Shown here in pieces: positions 24,949 through 32,866 of a stretch of DNA of 64,000 bases. The stretch's first letter is position 1, and the number at the start of each line of letters is the position of its first letter. The position numbers and the translations under genes were made by a program. Source of the stretch: Actinoallomurus liliacearum (lineage in GTDB: Bacteria; Actinomycetota; Actinomycetes; Streptosporangiales; Streptosporangiaceae); NCBI RefSeq assembly GCF_039542035.1, contig NZ_BAABHJ010000040.1, positions 744,001 through 808,000 of the forward strand, given 5' to 3'. A model generated the notes under the pieces. The model made no database searches and was not told the origin of the DNA. It saw only the letters and a list, made by a program, of their open reading frames with translations.

Positions 24949-25828
24949 CGCGGCGGATCGCCTCCAGGGTCGTGGCGACGTAGGTCTCGGGGTCGGCGAG
25001 GAAGACGTCGTGGTCGTCGTCGATCTCGAGCACCTCGGCGTCCAGGCGGCGGGCCATCTCGTACTGGTCGGCGGGCGGCACCGCCCGGTCCCGTGTCGTC
25101 AGGACGACGGCGGTGGGCAGCCCGGCGAGCTGCGGCGCGTGCGGCCGGAAGTCGAACTCGTACTCCGCCAGCATGGTGTCGATGATCGCCCGGGGATGGG
25201 CGCGTACGAGCTCGCGGCGCAGCCAGGGCCACAGCCGGACGGTCTCCTCGCTGCGGTTCCGGGTGTCGCTGAAGTAGCGCAGCGGGGCCGTACGGCCGAC
25301 GTCGAAGCGGGTCAGCGGCCGGAGCGCCTTCAGCAGCGGCCGGGTCACCCGGTCGGCGGGGCTGTCGAAGCGCAGGGCGGTGGACTGCAGCACCAGGCCG
25401 GCGACCCGGTCGGGGTGGCGGCGGGCGAGTTCGAGACCGACCGGGCCGCCGAGGGAGTAGCCGCACACGACGACCTCGTCGATGCCCAGGGCGTCGAGCA
25501 GCGCGGCCTGGTCGTCCGCCGCGGCCTCGATGCGGAACCGGCCGGGCCGGCTCGGCCCGCGCCCGTGTCCGTGGTGGTCCATCGCCACCATGCCCTGGGC
25601 CAGGTGCGGCATGAGGTGGCAGAAGTTGACGTCCGCGGTGAGCGCCCAGCCGTGCAGGAGAAGCACGGGCGCGGGTCCCTCGACGGCGCGTACGGTGACC
25701 TCGCCGCGCCGGCGCAGTGAGACGACGCGGGCGGGCGGCAGATCGGGTTCGACGACGCTCTCGCGGGTTCTGCCGACCCGGCGGACGAAGGAGAGTCCCC
25801 GCCGGAGATCCGCCTGCATCGAACTCAT
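24938..25828 (-). CDS. Alpha/beta hydrolase
   Basis: The 296-residue soluble hydrolase has an oxyanion region LLLHGWALTAD and a nucleophile elbow GYSLGG. The acid is Asp in LTTRDRAVPP and the base is His in DDDHDVF, so the full triad is visible. The family is broad (esterases, epoxide hydrolases, acyltransferases) and the substrate cannot be named. The ATG at 25828 is preceded by no strong ribosome site; a second ATG (MQADLRRG) three codons later is possible. Confidence 0.88.
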   Translation of the reverse strand: MSSMQADLRRGLSFVRRVGRTRESVVEPDLPPARVVSLRRRGEVTVRAVEGPAPVLLLHGWALTADVNFCHLMPHLAQGMVAMDHHGHGRGPSRPGRFRIEAAADDQAALLDALGIDEVVVCGYSLGGPVGLELARRHPDRVAGLVLQSTALRFDSPADRVTRPLLKALRPLTRFDVGRTAPLRYFSDTRNRSEETVRLWPWLRRELVRAHPRAIIDTMLAEYEFDFRPHAPQLAGLPTAVVLTTRDRAVPPADQYEMARRLDAEVLEIDDDHDVFLADPETYVATTLEAIRRVTT

Positions 25829-25916
25829 GATCAGAAGCTTGGCACGCCCAGGTGTCGCCGAGGTATGAGACCGTCGTCACATCTGTGTATTCCAGGTTTG
25901 ACCTACGCTGAACCCG

Positions 25917-26408
25917 ATGGAACGCATCCTCGTCAGCTCGTGTCTGCTGGGCACGCCGGTGCGCTACGACGGCACCGGCAAGCGCAGCGGCCACCGCCTG
26001 TTCGAGCGGTGGCGGGCCGAGGGGCGTCTCGTGCCGGTCTGCCCGGAGGTGCGCGGCGGGCTGCCCGTGCCACGCCCGCCCGCCGAGATCCACGGCGGCG
26101 TGGGCGGCGACGTGCTGGACGGGCGGGCCCGGGTGCTGACCCCCGACGGCACCGACGTCACGGCGCACTTCCTCAAGGGCGCGCGGCACGCGCTCGAGCA
26201 GGCGCGCGCCCAGGGCGTGCGGATGGCGATCCTGAAGGAGCGCAGTCCCTCCTGCGGCGTCGTGCGGATCTACGACGGCGGCTTCAGCGGCACGACGGTG
26301 CCGGGGGAGGGCGTGACGACCGCCCTGCTGGAGCGGAGCGGGATCGCGGTGTTCGCCGAGGACGACATCGACGCGGCAGCCGCCCACCTGGCCGAACTGG
26401 AGCGCTGA
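25917..26408 (+). CDS. DUF523 domain protein
   Basis: The 163-residue protein begins MERILVSSCLLGTPVRYDG and carries VCPEVRGGLPVPRPPAEI and LKERSPSCG. The paired cysteines in SSCLLG, VCPE and SPSCG are diagnostic of DUF523 and could bind metal. Its function is unknown. It stands alone with its own promoter region. Confidence 0.9.
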   Translation: MERILVSSCLLGTPVRYDGTGKRSGHRLFERWRAEGRLVPVCPEVRGGLPVPRPPAEIHGGVGGDVLDGRARVLTPDGTDVTAHFLKGARHALEQARAQGVRMAILKERSPSCGVVRIYDGGFSGTTVPGEGVTTALLERSGIAVFAEDDIDAAAAHLAELER

Positions 26409-26446
26409 ACCCGCTCGCCCGGTCATCTCGAACAGCGGGTACTCAA

Positions 26447-26489
26447 ACGCGATATGTCTTGACCTCTCTCGCTATACGCGATATATCTT
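26447..26489 (+). promoter_or_regulatory. Promoter of the EmrB-type exporter with two direct-repeat operator candidates
   Basis: A sigma70-like promoter is visible: TTGACC at 26459-26464, a 17-base spacer, and TATATC at 26482-26487. Two copies of ACGCGATATxTCTT (26447-26460 and 26476-26489) overlap the -35 and -10 elements. The CGCGATAT core resembles half-sites used by PadR-type repressors. A bound repressor at these copies would block polymerase. Confidence 0.6.
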
Positions 26490-26524
26490 CTCGCGAAACG
26501 AGTAATAACGTCAAAGGAGGGGCC

Positions 26525-28192
26525 ATGACCGCGACCGACGAGTCCCGGGTGGGCGTCGGCACCTCGGTGGTGTACCGCTGGCGGTGGGTCGCCCTGTTCG
26601 TCCTTCTCGCCGCCGAGGTCATGGACATGTTGGACGCCATGATCACGAGTATCGCGGCGCCGTCGATCCGCGCCGATCTCGGCGGCAGCGCGAGCACCGT
26701 GCAGTGGCTGGGCGCCGCCTACACGCTGGCGATGTCGATCGGCCTGATCACCGGCGGGCGACTGGGCGACGTCGCCGGCCGCAAGCGGATGTTCGTGATC
26801 GGCGCGCTGGGCTTCACAGCCGGCTCGCTGCTGTGCGCGCTGGCGCAGTCGCCCGAGACGCTGATCGCCTTCCGCGGCCTGCAGGGGCTCTTCGGGGCGG
26901 TCATGCTCCCCCAGGGCCTCGGCATGATCAAGGAGATGTTCTCCGAGCAGGAGATGGGCAAGGCGTTCGGGATGTTCGGCCCGGTGATGGGGCTGTCCTC
27001 GGTCGGCGGCCCGCTCCTCGCCGGCTGGCTCATCGACGCCGACCTCTTCGGCACCGGCTGGCGGATGATCTTCCTCATCAACCTGCCGCTCGGGCTGCTG
27101 GCCGTGCTCGGCGGGCTGCGCTTCCTGCCCGCCTCCCGGTCACCGCAGGTGGCCAGACTCGACCTCGCCGGCGTGGTGCTGGCCGCGGTCGCCTCCCTGC
27201 TGATGATCTATCCGCTGGTGCAGGGCCGTGAGCTCGGCTGGCCGGCCTGGACGTTCGCGATGATCGCCGCCGGGGTCGCCGTCTTCGGGCTCTTCGGCTG
27301 GTACGAGGCCCGCACCAAGCGCGCGGGCGGTGACCCGCTGGTCGTGCCGAGCCTGTTCCACAAGCGCGGCTTCACGGGCGGGCTGATCGTCGGGACGGTG
27401 TTCTTCTCCGGCATGGCAGGGTTCTCCCTCGTCTTCAGCCTCTTCCTGCAGATCGGCCTCGGGTACTCCCCGCTGCGGGCCGGGCTGTCGACGGTGCCCT
27501 GGTCGGTCGGAGTGATCATCGGTTTCGGTGTCGCCCAGGCGGTGCAGAAGTTCGGCCGCAAGGTGATCCACGGCGGGACGCTGGTGATGGCTCTGGGCGT
27601 CGCGGCCGTCGTCCTCACCCTGCACCTGGCCGGTACGGGGGTCGGCCCCTGGCAGTTCGTCCCCGCGCTGACGCTCACCGGCATCGGCATGGGCCTGCTG
27701 ATGGCGCCGTTCTTCGACACCGTGCTGGCGGGAGTCGAGCCGCACGAGACCGGTTCGGCGTCCGGCACGCTCACCGCCGTCCAGCAGTTCGGCAGCGCCC
27801 TCGGCGTGGCGGTCCTCGGCACCATCTTCTTCGGGGTCCTCGGCGGCCAGGTCGCGTCCGCCACGGACACGACGGCGCCCAAGACGTTCGCCGCGGCCGG
27901 GGTGTCCGGACCGGCGCGCGACCGGCTCGTCGCCGGGCTGCGCGACTGCGGCCACGACCGTGCGGTGGCCAAGGACGCCGAGGCCGTCCCCGCGTCCTGC
28001 GTCCGGGCCGAGGGAGAGGTGCGCGCGGCGGGTGTCCCGGCGCAGCGGGCGGCCGCCGACATCGGCAGTACGGCGCTGAAGAGCGGGTTCGTCGGGACGA
28101 TGAAGATCACGCTGTGGGTCGAGGTGGGCCTGCTCGGCCTGACCTTCCTCGCGGCGTTCCTGCTGCCGAGGCATGCCCGCGACCCGGAGTGA
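26525..28192 (+). CDS. MFS drug exporter, EmrB/QacA (DHA2) family
   Basis: The 555-residue inner-membrane protein has about 14 hydrophobic segments. Conserved motifs are LDAMITSIAAPSIRADL in TM1, GRLGDVAGRKRM (motif A) and GPLLAGWLID (motif C), as in proton-coupled multidrug or antibiotic efflux pumps. A long extracytoplasmic loop before the last TM contains two cysteines (RDCGH and ASCVRAE). ATG at 26525 follows AAAGGAGG by four bases, an excellent site. Its promoter carries repeat elements, but no regulator gene is adjacent. Confidence 0.93.
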   Translation: MTATDESRVGVGTSVVYRWRWVALFVLLAAEVMDMLDAMITSIAAPSIRADLGGSASTVQWLGAAYTLAMSIGLITGGRLGDVAGRKRMFVIGALGFTAGSLLCALAQSPETLIAFRGLQGLFGAVMLPQGLGMIKEMFSEQEMGKAFGMFGPVMGLSSVGGPLLAGWLIDADLFGTGWRMIFLINLPLGLLAVLGGLRFLPASRSPQVARLDLAGVVLAAVASLLMIYPLVQGRELGWPAWTFAMIAAGVAVFGLFGWYEARTKRAGGDPLVVPSLFHKRGFTGGLIVGTVFFSGMAGFSLVFSLFLQIGLGYSPLRAGLSTVPWSVGVIIGFGVAQAVQKFGRKVIHGGTLVMALGVAAVVLTLHLAGTGVGPWQFVPALTLTGIGMGLLMAPFFDTVLAGVEPHETGSASGTLTAVQQFGSALGVAVLGTIFFGVLGGQVASATDTTAPKTFAAAGVSGPARDRLVAGLRDCGHDRAVAKDAEAVPASCVRAEGEVRAAGVPAQRAAADIGSTALKSGFVGTMKITLWVEVGLLGLTFLAAFLLPRHARDPE

Positions 28193-28204
28193 GACCTCGG
28201 ACGA

Positions 28205-28819
28205 TCAGCCCTCGAGCTTCCGGCGCCGCAACTCGGCGTCGGAGGCTCTGCGCTGGACGCCGACCCCGCCCCAGAACGCGAAACCGGTGATGATGATCTT
28301 CGGCGCGCCCGCGGCGCCCACGCCGCTCGCACGGTGGTCGAAGCCGCCCATGACGCCGATGCCGTTCACGTGCACCTCGGCGTCCTCGGGCACCAGGATC
28401 TCCATGCCGCCCATGACGGCGAACGCCCGGATGGTCACCACGGGCGCCTCGAACTTCGCCTCCCGAAGGTCGAGCTGCCCACCGCCCCAGAACGCCACGG
28501 CGGTGAGCTCCTCGGGGACCACCCACGCGCCCTTGCGCTGGAACCCGCTCATGATCCCGAGCACCACGCGGGAGCCGGGCGTCCCGCCGAACCGGTCGCC
28601 GCGCGGCGCCGCGGCCGGCCGGGTCGCGGGTTCGGGCAGGTCACGGGTGATGGGCTCCAGGTCGCCGTACGTCTTGGCGGCGTAGACTGCCGTGAGGCGT
28701 TCGTCGAGCTCCTCGAGGTCGAGCCGGCCCTCGCCCGCCGCCTCACGAAGGATCGCCGCGATTTGGTCGCGCTCGGCATCGGAGATGCGCAACTCGCGCC
28801 GCTCCGGAAGATTCGTCAT
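28205..28819 (-). CDS. DUF1707 / LiaF-like cell-envelope protein
   Basis: The 204-residue protein has an N-terminal DUF1707 domain (about 8-60: LRISDAERDQIAAILREA, then LDLEELDERLTAVYAAKTYGDL). Its C-terminal beta-rich region has WGGGQLDLREA, VMGGMEILVPED and MGGFDH, resembling the LiaF C-terminal repeat. No membrane segment is present. Such proteins are linked to antibiotic-stress signalling at the membrane, but the exact role is unknown. The gene is convergent with the exporter. Confidence 0.87.
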   Translation of the reverse strand: MTNLPERRELRISDAERDQIAAILREAAGEGRLDLEELDERLTAVYAAKTYGDLEPITRDLPEPATRPAAAPRGDRFGGTPGSRVVLGIMSGFQRKGAWVVPEELTAVAFWGGGQLDLREAKFEAPVVTIRAFAVMGGMEILVPEDAEVHVNGIGVMGGFDHRASGVGAAGAPKIIITGFAFWGGVGVQRRASDAELRRRKLEG

Positions 28820-28889
28820 GACGCCACCCTAGATCGCCCGTAATTCGGTGCGTAGGGTTTGTGGTCGGCAAACACGCTGGGGGTTTCAT

Positions 28890-29603
28890 ATGAGACCGCA
28901 ACGAACCGCCCTTCTCGCGTCACTCGCCCTCGCCGGCGGAGCGATGTTCACCGGCCTGGCGCCCGCCGCACAGGCCCAGGCCTTCGACCCGTGCTCCGCC
29001 GCGAACCAGGGGAAGCTGCGATATCCGACGGGGTCGGCGTCGCACGTGGTGTTCGCGACCTCCTCCTCGTACGACTCGAACCACGTGGTGGTCACCGAGT
29101 GCGCCAAGCAGGGCAATTCCTGGAAGAAGGTCAGCGAGACCACCGGGCGCGCGGGGACCGCCGCCTTCGCCCGGCCGGGCGAGAAGCGCGAGGGCGACGG
29201 CAAGACGCCGACCGGCTCGTTCACGCTCACCGAGGCGTTCGGCCTCGGCAACCCGGGCACCAGGCTGAAGTACCGCACGCTGCGCGACAGCGGCGACTGC
29301 TGGGGCGCCACGCCGGGCAAGAGCGACTACAACGAGTTCTACTCCGGCACGTGCCGCTCGACCGACGAGGACCTGTCGGCCATCGCGCAGCGTGGCCCGT
29401 ACCGCCAGGTCGTCGTGATCAACTACAACCGGCCGAATGCCAAGCCCGGACTGGGCTCGGCGATCTTCTTCCACGTCGGCGGGATCAACCCGACCGCCGG
29501 CTGCGTGTCGATCAGGGAGCCGGAGCTGCGCGCCGTCATGCGCAGCCTCGTGCCGAACGACCGCATGATCATGGGTCCACGGAGCGCGCTCTTCCACTCC
29601 TAG
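28890..29603 (+). CDS. Secreted L,D-transpeptidase-like (YkuD) protein
   Basis: The 237-residue product has a signal peptide (about 1-30, ending AAQAQA). It then shows the YkuD-type core with GDGKTPTGSFTLTEAFG and the active-site text FHVGGINPTAGCVSI, in which His and Cys take the usual positions. It probably cross-links or modifies peptidoglycan outside the membrane. ATG at 28890 begins the signal peptide exactly. The frame is open upstream without sense. Directly after its TAG stop, in the same frame, lies the remnant of another gene. Confidence 0.87.
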   Translation: MRPQRTALLASLALAGGAMFTGLAPAAQAQAFDPCSAANQGKLRYPTGSASHVVFATSSSYDSNHVVVTECAKQGNSWKKVSETTGRAGTAAFARPGEKREGDGKTPTGSFTLTEAFGLGNPGTRLKYRTLRDSGDCWGATPGKSDYNEFYSGTCRSTDEDLSAIAQRGPYRQVVVINYNRPNAKPGLGSAIFFHVGGINPTAGCVSIREPELRAVMRSLVPNDRMIMGPRSALFHS

Positions 29604-29741
29604 AACGGCCGCACCCTCATCCGTACGGTCGACGGCGAGCGACGCGAGGAGCGGCTCGGCGACGACGCGGGGGTGCTCGCCGCCTACCGCACCCATTTCG
29701 GCGTCGAGCTGGACCGGGTCCCGGAGGTCGAAACGTCCTGA
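29604..29741 (+). pseudogene. Remnant: C-terminal tail of an arylamine N-acetyltransferase
   Basis: These 45 codons read NGRTLIRTVDGERREERLG, then a DDAGVLAAYRTHFGVELDRVP stretch. That pattern (ADDAxxLAAYRxxFGxxLDRVP) is the usual end of actinobacterial arylamine N-acetyltransferases. No upstream part of that enzyme exists: the codons follow the L,D-transpeptidase stop in frame. A second, more decayed copy of the last 15 codons lies at 30350-30394. Confidence 0.6.
29697..29741. repeat. Left copy of a duplicated acetyltransferase-tail segment
   Basis: The segment is 33/45 identical to 30350-30394 in the same orientation, both ending in the same GTCCTGA. Translated ends are FGVELDRVPEVETS here and LGVELGRVPQVRVS in the right copy. 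Confidence 0.65.
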
Positions 29742-29746
29742 TCCAT

Positions 29747-29774
29747 CGTCCCGAGTCTCGAACGTCACCTCGGC
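29747..29774. repeat. Fragment duplicated from the SRPBCC gene
   Basis: The segment is 26/28 identical to 30530-30557, which lies inside the SRPBCC coding sequence. It comes 6 bases after the left acetyltransferase tail, whereas in the right copy the two are about 135 bases apart. This implies duplication of the junction followed by an internal deletion. Confidence 0.65.
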
Positions 29775-29869
29775 GGGGGCTCCACGTCGCCCGGCTTCGC
29801 TACCCTGAGTCTTCGATCATTCACGTAAGGTAGCGTGACGGTGGAATCCCCGACCTCAGGTGGTATCGC

Positions 29870-30322
29870 ATGAAGATCCGGACCGCAGCCGCCCTGTCGG
29901 CGACCGTCGCCCTCATCGCCGGCCCCGGACCCCAAGCCATGGCGGTGCCCTTCACCCCAGCGGACCAGGCCACGCGCCTTCCCGCAGCCGCCCCGCCCCT
30001 GCAGACCGCCGACGCGGAACAGTGCCAGTACTGGGGGTACGACTACAGGCCATGGACCAACGCCAATGGTCACATCACAGAAGAAGTGTGCTGGACGTCC
30101 GACCCGCCGACCGTCCACACGCGGACGAAACGGATGTGGCAGACCGGTGATGAACCGGAGGATTACTGCACCCTCACCCCGGCACGACCAAGCTGCGTCG
30201 CCAACGCCGGCGACGTCAAGGACTCGTTCACCGCGGACTTCGGCGCCAAGCGGGTCACCGAGACGATGCGATACTGCGCCGACCGCTGTGCGAACGGCGG
30301 GCATGTCTACACCTTCCAGTAG
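29870..30322 (+). CDS. Small secreted cysteine-containing protein
   Basis: The 150-residue protein starts at ATG 29870 with a signal peptide (about 1-25, ending AMA). The mature part has six cysteines in QCQYWGYDYRPW, EVCWTSDPP, DYCTLTP, PSCVAN and YCADRCANGG, so up to three disulfides are possible. I recognise no family. It is located between two copies of a duplicated acetyltransferase-tail segment, suggesting arrival by insertion or a local duplication. Confidence 0.7.
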   Translation: MKIRTAAALSATVALIAGPGPQAMAVPFTPADQATRLPAAAPPLQTADAEQCQYWGYDYRPWTNANGHITEEVCWTSDPPTVHTRTKRMWQTGDEPEDYCTLTPARPSCVANAGDVKDSFTADFGAKRVTETMRYCADRCANGGHVYTFQ

Positions 30323-30349
30323 CCGACCCGGCACGCCACCTGAGTCCAC

Positions 30350-30394
30350 CTCGGCGTCGAGCTCGGGCGGGTTCCACAGGTCAGGGTGTCCTGA
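30350..30394. repeat. Right copy of the acetyltransferase-tail segment
   Basis: This is the partner of 29697-29741. It now overlaps the 3' end of the SRPBCC gene on the other strand. Confidence 0.65.
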
Positions 30395-30848
30395 CGTCGC
30401 GTTCGGCGGCGTGTACGAGCCGGCGGGCCAGCGAGCGCAGCAGCAGCAGTAGCGCCCGCTCGGCCAGCCGGCCCGTGCCGGGGATCAGCTCGGTGAAGGT
30501 GCCCTGCCACACGACGTCCGTGCCGCCGCCGTCCCGGGCCTCGAACGTCACCTCGGCCCGGTAGTCGCGCATCGGGGCGGGCGTGCGCAGGGCGTAGCCG
30601 TGCAGCCGGTCCTGCTCGTAGGCGACCGTCTCCTCGCGCACGACGATCGGCCACAGGCCGAGGCGGCGGATCGCGCCGATCCCGCCCGGTGGCGGGTCGC
30701 CCTGCCGCTCCCATGACGACCGGGGCGCGAGGGTCCCGGCCCACTCCGACCAGCGGCCACCGTCCGCGGCCAGCCGGAACAACGTCGCCGGAGCGGCGCT
30801 GCTGTGCGCGGTCACCGTGACCGAGAATTCGCGTCCGTCGCCTGCCAT
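30381..30848 (-). CDS. SRPBCC (START-like) family protein
   Basis: The 155-residue protein has the helix-grip fold of polyketide cyclase/START proteins. It reads MAGDGREFSVTVTAHSSAAP at the start, WSEWAGTL and a C-terminal long helix RLAERALLLLLRSLARRL. It probably binds a small hydrophobic ligand. ATG at 30848 was chosen because GGGAGGT sits five bases upstream. A 28-base piece of this gene is duplicated at 29747-29774. Confidence 0.85.
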   Translation of the reverse strand: MAGDGREFSVTVTAHSSAAPATLFRLAADGGRWSEWAGTLAPRSSWERQGDPPPGGIGAIRRLGLWPIVVREETVAYEQDRLHGYALRTPAPMRDYRAEVTFEARDGGGTDVVWQGTFTELIPGTGRLAERALLLLLRSLARRLVHAAERDVRTP

Positions 30849-30984
30849 GCCGACCTCCCGGGCGTCGCCCCCCAACGATCTCGCACCACGGCGCCCCGCA
30901 CCAGGGCGGCCCGCTGACCGTCCGGCGCGCGGCTGTCAGCGACCGGTAGCCGTCCGGTCAGCGCCGCCCCCGAGGCTTCCAGAC

Positions 30985-32640
30985 ATGACGAGACGACAGA
31001 TCACGCGAAACGCCGTACGGCTCGGAGTCACCGCGTCCACCGGCCTCCTGGCGGCGGGGCTCGTGGCGGCCCCGGCCTTGGCCGAGACGGACACGGCGGA
31101 CGGCCGGCTGGTCAGGACGGCCTCGGGCCCGGTCCTGGGCGGCATCGGCACCGACGTGCGAGAGTTCAACGGCATCCCGTACGCCGCGCCCCCGGTCGGC
31201 TCACTGCGGTGGACGGCGCCCCGGCCCGTGACCCCCTGGTCCAGCCCCCGGGACGCGACGAAGCCCGGACCGGTGTGCGCGCAGTCCCCGTACAACAAAC
31301 CGGTGGGCAGCACGGTCAGCGAGGACTGCCTCACCGTCAACGTCACGACGCCGCGCGACGCGTCGGCCGCGCACAAGAAGCCCGTGATGGTGTTCCTCCA
31401 CGGCGGTGACCTGACCACCGGCTCCGGCAGCCAGTTCGAGCCGCGCCAGATGGCCGCGCAGGGCGACGTCGTCGTGGTCACGGTGAACTACCGGCTCGGG
31501 ATCTTCGGATTCTTCGGGCACGCCGGGCTCCCCGGCTCGGGCACGTTCGGGCTGCAGGACCAGCAGGCGGCACTGCGCTGGATCCGGCGGAACGCCGCGG
31601 CCTTCGGCGGAGACGCGGGCAACGTCACCCTGTTCGGCCAGTCGGCGGGGGCGATCAGCACGTGCGGGCAGCTGACCTCCCCGGCCGCGAAGGGACTGTA
31701 CGACAAGGTCGTCATCCAGAGCGCGAGCTGCGGCAGCTACATCCCGACCCTCATGCTCGGGCAGCAGGCGCCCACGACGACCGCTACGACCAAGTGGAAG
31801 CCGCTCGCGGAGGTCGACGCGCAGGGTGGCGCGCTGGCCAAGGAACTCGGCTGCGCGGACGCGGCGACCGCGATCGACTGCCTGCGCGGGCTCCCCACCG
31901 ACCGCCTCCTGCCGCACACCGAGGAGTTCTCCAGCGGGGCGTACGGCACGCCGACCCTGCCGCAGAACCCCGAGGCGGCCATCCGCGCCGGGCGGTTCAA
32001 CCGGGTCCCGACCATCATCGGGCACACCCGCGACGAGGGCCGCATGGTCACCACCTCCCTCGTGAACCCGGCATACGGCGGGACGCCGATGACCGAGCAG
32101 CGGTACGTCCGGCTCACCGACCAGGCGTACGGGGCGCGGGCGGCCGACGTGCGCCGGCACTACCCGCCGTCCGCCTACGCGGCGGCGGGCGACCAGTGGG
32201 CGCCCGCCCTGGCCTGGGCGGCGATCGAGACGGACCGCACCACGGTCTGCCCGGTCCTGCGGGACGCGGACGCGCTCGCGCGCCGGACCTCAGTGCACGC
32301 GTACGAGTTCGCCGACCCGAACGCGCCGACCTGGACGGCGTTCCCCGAGGGATTCCCGGCGGGCGCGTCGCACATCTCGGACCTGACCTACCTGTTCGAC
32401 GTGAACCGGCCGGACGGCACGCCGGTGACCCTCGACGCCGCCCAGCGCGCGCTCGCGGGGAAGATGATCGCCTACTGGACCGCGTTCGCCCACAGCGGTG
32501 CGCCGGACGCCGACGGCGCCCCCGCCTGGGCGGCGTACGCCTCGGGGACCCGGCACGTCCAGACACTGGCGCCGACCCGGATCGGCTCGGTCGACGACGC
32601 CACCGAGCACCAGTGCGCCTTCTGGAACACCGCCGAGTAG
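30985..32640 (+). CDS. Secreted type-B carboxylesterase
   Basis: The 551-residue extracellular esterase has a long signal peptide (about 1-36, ending APALAE). Family signatures are FNGIPYAAPPVG, EDCLTVNV and FLHGGDLTTGS (oxyanion hole), with nucleophile GQSAGA. The Glu is in HTRDEGRM and the His in FAHSGAPD. Paired cysteines (CAQS/EDCL and others) match conserved disulfides. It hydrolyses carboxylic esters of unknown identity. ATG 30985 is the first in-frame start that gives a clean signal peptide, MTRRQITRNAV. Confidence 0.93.
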   Translation: MTRRQITRNAVRLGVTASTGLLAAGLVAAPALAETDTADGRLVRTASGPVLGGIGTDVREFNGIPYAAPPVGSLRWTAPRPVTPWSSPRDATKPGPVCAQSPYNKPVGSTVSEDCLTVNVTTPRDASAAHKKPVMVFLHGGDLTTGSGSQFEPRQMAAQGDVVVVTVNYRLGIFGFFGHAGLPGSGTFGLQDQQAALRWIRRNAAAFGGDAGNVTLFGQSAGAISTCGQLTSPAAKGLYDKVVIQSASCGSYIPTLMLGQQAPTTTATTKWKPLAEVDAQGGALAKELGCADAATAIDCLRGLPTDRLLPHTEEFSSGAYGTPTLPQNPEAAIRAGRFNRVPTIIGHTRDEGRMVTTSLVNPAYGGTPMTEQRYVRLTDQAYGARAADVRRHYPPSAYAAAGDQWAPALAWAAIETDRTTVCPVLRDADALARRTSVHAYEFADPNAPTWTAFPEGFPAGASHISDLTYLFDVNRPDGTPVTLDAAQRALAGKMIAYWTAFAHSGAPDADGAPAWAAYASGTRHVQTLAPTRIGSVDDATEHQCAFWNTAE

Positions 32641-32665
32641 GCGACCTGGCGCGGATGGACGACTC

Positions 32666-32701
32666 GGGAACGGCCCCGGCGGCAACGCCGGGGCCGTTCC
32701 C
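32666..32701 (+). terminator. Terminator of the carboxylesterase gene
   Basis: A perfect 16-bp stem (32666-32681 with 32686-32701) has a GCAA loop, 26 bases past the stop. Confidence 0.87.
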
Positions 32702-32811
32702 GCGCTCTCCCCGATGGTGACGTGAAGCCCGTCACCGTGATGCCTGCTTCGCCGTCGCTGCGGTCACTTCGCCGTCGTTGAGGACGGGGTTCGTCCCGAT
32801 CGTGCGTTTTG

Positions 32812-32831
32812 TGCCGTCAGCGCCGACGGCA
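32812..32831 (-). terminator. Likely terminator of rodA
   Basis: A 7-bp stem (TGCCGTC / GACGGCA) has a 6-base loop, 36 bases past the rodA stop. On the minus strand it is followed by ACAAAACG rather than a clean U-tract. Confidence 0.45.
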
Positions 32832-32866
32832 AGGTCCCGTGTGGCCGCGCCGGCTCAGGCCGCTGG

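Noticed and set aside
26409..26524. Fusion of the exporter frame to the open frame across the DUF523 gene
   Set aside because: The upstream part is antisense-type Arg/Ala text. A perfect ribosome site and promoter precede ATG 26525.
30817..30984. Earlier start for the carboxylesterase
   Set aside because: It would add 56 Arg/Pro-rich residues in front of a clean signal peptide and overlap the divergent SRPBCC start.
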